A DNA stretch of 22,295 nucleotides from a virus: positions 1-22,295 of the IMG/VR virus record IMGVR_UViG_3300034683_000253, one strand, 5' to 3'. The notes below the pieces were generated by a model that made no database searches, was not told the DNA's origin, and was given only the letters and a program-made list of their open reading frames with translations. The position numbers and the translations under genes were made by a program. The stretch's first letter is position 1. Every line of letters begins with the position of its first letter. This document shows, in pieces, positions 20,736 to 22,295 of this stretch.

Positions 20736-21043
20736 TACCAGTACTTCCCGGGGCGGGCGATGCCCGGCTCGCAGTCGATGGTGTATTCGGCCAGATCCAC
20801 TCCGTAGCGGGTCAGGTCCGCGAACCACCTGCCGTCGGGCTGCTGGCGCACGGCGACCAGCTTGCGGTCGGCCAGATAGTCCAACTCGCGGCGCACTTCC
20901 AGGTGGGTGGCGTCCGGGTACATGCCCTGCACGGTGGCGAGGATTACCTCTTCATACGCCCCCACGGGCCGGGCGTTGTTCAGCGTCAGGACGATCAGCC
21001 ACCGCATGTGCTCGCGCCGCGCGCGGGCGGGGTCAACAGTCAT
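20735..21043 (-). CDS. Small winged-helix-like protein of Mu-type head operon (gp26 position)
   Basis: The 102-residue protein starts at ATG 21043, inside the end of the DUF2730 gene (11-base overlap). It reads 'ARREHMRWLIVLTLNNARPVGAYEEVILATVQGMYPDATHLEVRRELDYLADRKLVAV', then 'GRWFADLTRYGVDLAEYTIDCEPGIARPGKYW'. This pattern is well conserved in Mu-like prophages and often labelled ArsR-like, because the middle looks like a winged helix. The ending 'YTvDC.PGIARP.KYW' is highly characteristic. Its role is not known; the fixed place just before the terminase genes hints at packaging or regulation of late genes. Confidence 0.88.
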   Translation of the reverse strand: MTVDPARARREHMRWLIVLTLNNARPVGAYEEVILATVQGMYPDATHLEVRRELDYLADRKLVAVRQQPDGRWFADLTRYGVDLAEYTIDCEPGIARPGKYW

Positions 21044-21359
21044 ACCGGCCTCCCTTTTTTTCCAGTTTTGCGGCCAGGGCGTCGAGCTTGGCCTCGATGA
21101 CGGTCTGGTTCCTGATCCAGTCCTCCCGGCGCACGTATTCCAGCGGGAGCTTGGCCAGCAGCGACAGGAGCCCCTTTTCGGTCGCCTCGGCGCGTTGCTT
21201 CGCCTCGGCGGCGTCACGGGCGATTGTGGCCATGTACGTCGCGGTTTGCCGCTCCTGGAGGTGGCTGACAATCTTCCAGACCGCGAAGACGAACCCGAAC
21301 CACGCCAGCAGGAGGGTGACCCCCAAGGTCACCAGTTGCCAAAGCGGAAGGGTCACCAC
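21033..21359 (-). CDS. DUF2730 family membrane-anchored protein (Mu gp25-like)
   Basis: The 108-residue protein has one membrane segment at about residues 8-30 ('QLVTLGVTLLLAWFGFVFAVWKIVSHL'), then a helical coiled-coil-like tail ('RDAAEAKQRAEATEKGLLSLLAKLPLEYVRREDWIRNQTVIEAKLDALAAKLEKK'). The 'LPleYVRReDw' and 'id.kLdal..kle' patterns are typical of DUF2730. Starts are GTG at 21359 or GTG at 21356; the second gives a GTGA overlap with the preceding stop. Function is unknown; it belongs to the block between lysis and packaging genes. Confidence 0.88.
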   Translation of the reverse strand: MVTLPLWQLVTLGVTLLLAWFGFVFAVWKIVSHLQERQTATYMATIARDAAEAKQRAEATEKGLLSLLAKLPLEYVRREDWIRNQTVIEAKLDALAAKLEKKGGRYDC

Positions 21360-21655
21360 GCGGCCCCCTGGTCAGCGCCGCGCGCCTCCCGGACCTGCCA
21401 GCAGCGCAGGGCCGCCTCCAGGCGTTCCGCATAGCCCGCCAGGTCGATTACGTTGTGCATCAGCGTCTCCAGGTTCTGCGCGCTGCCCAGGTGCGCATCA
21501 GGGTCGAGCGGCGCCAGGGCGGGCCGCTGCGGGCTCGGGCAGGCCGGGGGCGCCGGGGGCGGCGCCAGGGTCGGCTGCGGCGTCGCGCAGCCCGCCAAAA
21601 ACATCGTTGAGCACAGCAGCAACACGCGCGCTGCTGGCCATGTCCACCACCGCAT
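21353..21655 (-). CDS. Outer-membrane spanin lipoprotein (Rz1-like), nested start in Rz
   Basis: The 100-residue protein has a short charged and aromatic start, a hydrophobic run (VLLLCSTMF) and a lipobox LAGC at residues 20-23, so Cys23 would be lipidated. A proline-rich stretch follows (residues 25-49, e.g. PTLAPPPAPPACP), typical of Rz1 proteins. The rest is helical ('NLETLMHNVIDLAGYAERLEAALRCWQVREA'), a little longer than the classic Rz1. It starts inside the Rz-like gene in another frame, with AGGAGG just upstream, and overlaps it by 158 bases. This arrangement is diagnostic. It partners the inner spanin to fuse the two membranes at lysis. Confidence 0.88.
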   Translation of the reverse strand: MRWWTWPAARVLLLCSTMFLAGCATPQPTLAPPPAPPACPSPQRPALAPLDPDAHLGSAQNLETLMHNVIDLAGYAERLEAALRCWQVREARGADQGAAW

Positions 21656-22016
21656 ACTCCTCCTCCGCCCGCTGCGCGGGCACGGGTTGTGCGCCCGCCA
21701 GGGCCGCCCGGGCCGCAGTGCGGCGCTGGCGCTCCCGGGCCTGGGCCGCTTCCGTGGCGCGCACCTGCCCGGCCAGGGCCTGGGCCGACGCGTCCAGGGC
21801 GGCGGCCTCGGCCTGGGCGGCGGCCAGGCGCAGTGCCAGGGCCGCTACGGCCCGTGAGCACTCGGCCTGCTCGGCGACCAGCCGGGCCCGGGCCGTGTCC
21901 AGCCGGGCCTGGGTCAGCCACAGCGCCAGGCCCAGCCCGGCGGCAGCCAGCAACCCGGCGGCCCCCAGGGCCCCGCGCCAGCCCACCAGCGCCCACGCTG
22001 TACGCAGCCAGGTCAC
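21498..22016 (-). CDS. Inner-membrane spanin (Rz-like)
   Basis: A GTG start at 22016 overlaps the transglycosylase stop (GTGA). The 172-residue product has an N-terminal membrane anchor at about residues 15-35 ('GALGAAGLLAAAGLGLALWL'), then a long Ala-rich coiled coil from about 36 to 106 ('LDTARARLVAEQAECSRAVAALALRL', 'AQARERQRRTAARAAL'), matching i-spanin topology. The C-terminus is low-complexity Pro/Ala, under pressure from the overlapping Rz1-like frame. It is anchored in the inner membrane, spans the periplasm and acts after peptidoglycan cutting. Confidence 0.82.
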   Translation of the reverse strand: MTWLRTAWALVGWRGALGAAGLLAAAGLGLALWLTQARLDTARARLVAEQAECSRAVAALALRLAAAQAEAAALDASAQALAGQVRATEAAQARERQRRTAARAALAGAQPVPAQRAEEEYAVVDMASSARVAAVLNDVFGGLRDAAADPGAAPGAPGLPEPAAARPGAARP

Positions 22017-22295
22017 GGGCACACCCCCCGGCCCCAGCCCGCCGCCGCGTACAGCGGCGTCAGGTGCAGCAGGATGCGGCGCGGGTAGCCCCGGTTTTCC
22101 TTCCAGGCCGCCGGGCCGCGCCCGGCGTTGACGGCCTCCACCTGGCCCCACCAGCGCGAGGGGTCCAGCCCCTGGGCCCGGGCCAGGGCCGCGTCGCGGC
22201 GCACCCAGCCCAGCCCGCCGTTGTAGGCCGACAGCGTCAGCGCCCAGCGGTTGCAGTCGTCCGCCGCCTCCACGCGCCGCCACAGCCACAGGTCG
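22013..22295 (-). CDS. Lytic transglycosylase-like endolysin, C-terminal part (5' end outside window)
   Basis: The frame enters from the right edge and ends at 22013; 94 codons are visible. It reads DLWLWRRVEAADDCNRWALTLSAYNGGLGWVRRD..., in which 'dRWa.tLSAYNGGLGWV.RD' is the conserved C-terminal half of SLT-type transglycosylase domains in Mu-like prophages. The tail 'WKENRGYPRRILLHLTPLYAAAGWGRGVCP' is also typical. The catalytic glutamate would lie outside the window. A GTG at 22273 inside the frame is not the start. It degrades peptidoglycan for host lysis and is followed by the spanins. Confidence 0.85.
   Translation of the reverse strand, partial: DLWLWRRVEAADDCNRWALTLSAYNGGLGWVRRDAALARAQGLDPSRWWGQVEAVNAGRGPAAWKENRGYPRRILLHLTPLYAAAGWGRGVCP

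Noticed and set aside
1-22295. CRISPR arrays, tRNAs, insertion sequences, att sites
   Set aside because: None seen on reading both strands; the phage ends are outside the window.

Overview
The window is the late (structural) half of a Mu-like transposable prophage. Every convincing gene lies on the minus strand, so the operon reads from the right edge (22295) to the left edge (1). DNA is very GC-rich (about 70% by eye), with tightly packed genes joined by TGATG, GTGA and TAATG stop/start overlaps. The host cannot be named from this sequence. A high-GC proteobacterium is likely, and a Desulfovibrio-type host is only a guess from the general look of the proteins. No housekeeping genes, tRNAs, rRNAs, insertion sequences or CRISPR arrays were seen.

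Layout in transcription order. Lysis (22295-21353): the C-terminal part of a lytic transglycosylase, an inner-membrane spanin, and an outer-membrane lipoprotein spanin that starts inside it. Packaging and head (21359-12590): a DUF2730 membrane protein, a small winged-helix-like protein, a DUF3486 small terminase candidate, the large terminase (Mu gp28), the portal (gp29), a 79-residue Cys-rich protein, MuF (gp30) with a nuclease-like C-terminal region, a 380-base gap, the protease with a nested scaffold, a cement-like protein, the major head protein gpT, and gp35. Connector and tail (12590-1045): gp36, a gpG/gpS-family morphogenesis protein, gp37, a DUF2635 protein, sheath, tube, a tail-assembly chaperone with an apparent -2 frameshift extension, tape measure, gpN, gp44, spike gp45, gp46, gp47, gp48 and a short tail fibre. 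Fibre assembly and DNA modification (1026-1): a fibre-assembly chaperone, then a cluster of hairpins, then a DNA adenine methylase cut by the window edge. The methylase sits where Mu carries its com-mom modification genes.

The genes work together as one programme: terminase and portal fill a prohead built by protease, scaffold and gpT. A contractile tail is assembled around the tape measure and finished with a gp44-gp48 baseplate and fibres, and cells are then opened by the transglycosylase and spanins.

Points that stand out: (1) gpT carries an unexpected N-terminal extension that looks like a signal peptide; (2) the gap upstream of the protease holds a plausible plus-strand promoter placed at the 5' edge of a 110-base foldable element closed by a perfect 10-bp stem; (3) the chaperone gene has a GGG slip site suited to a -2 frameshift; (4) MuF ends in a possible toxin-like nuclease domain; (5) the tape measure contains two near-identical 32-bp repeats exactly 73 codons apart.
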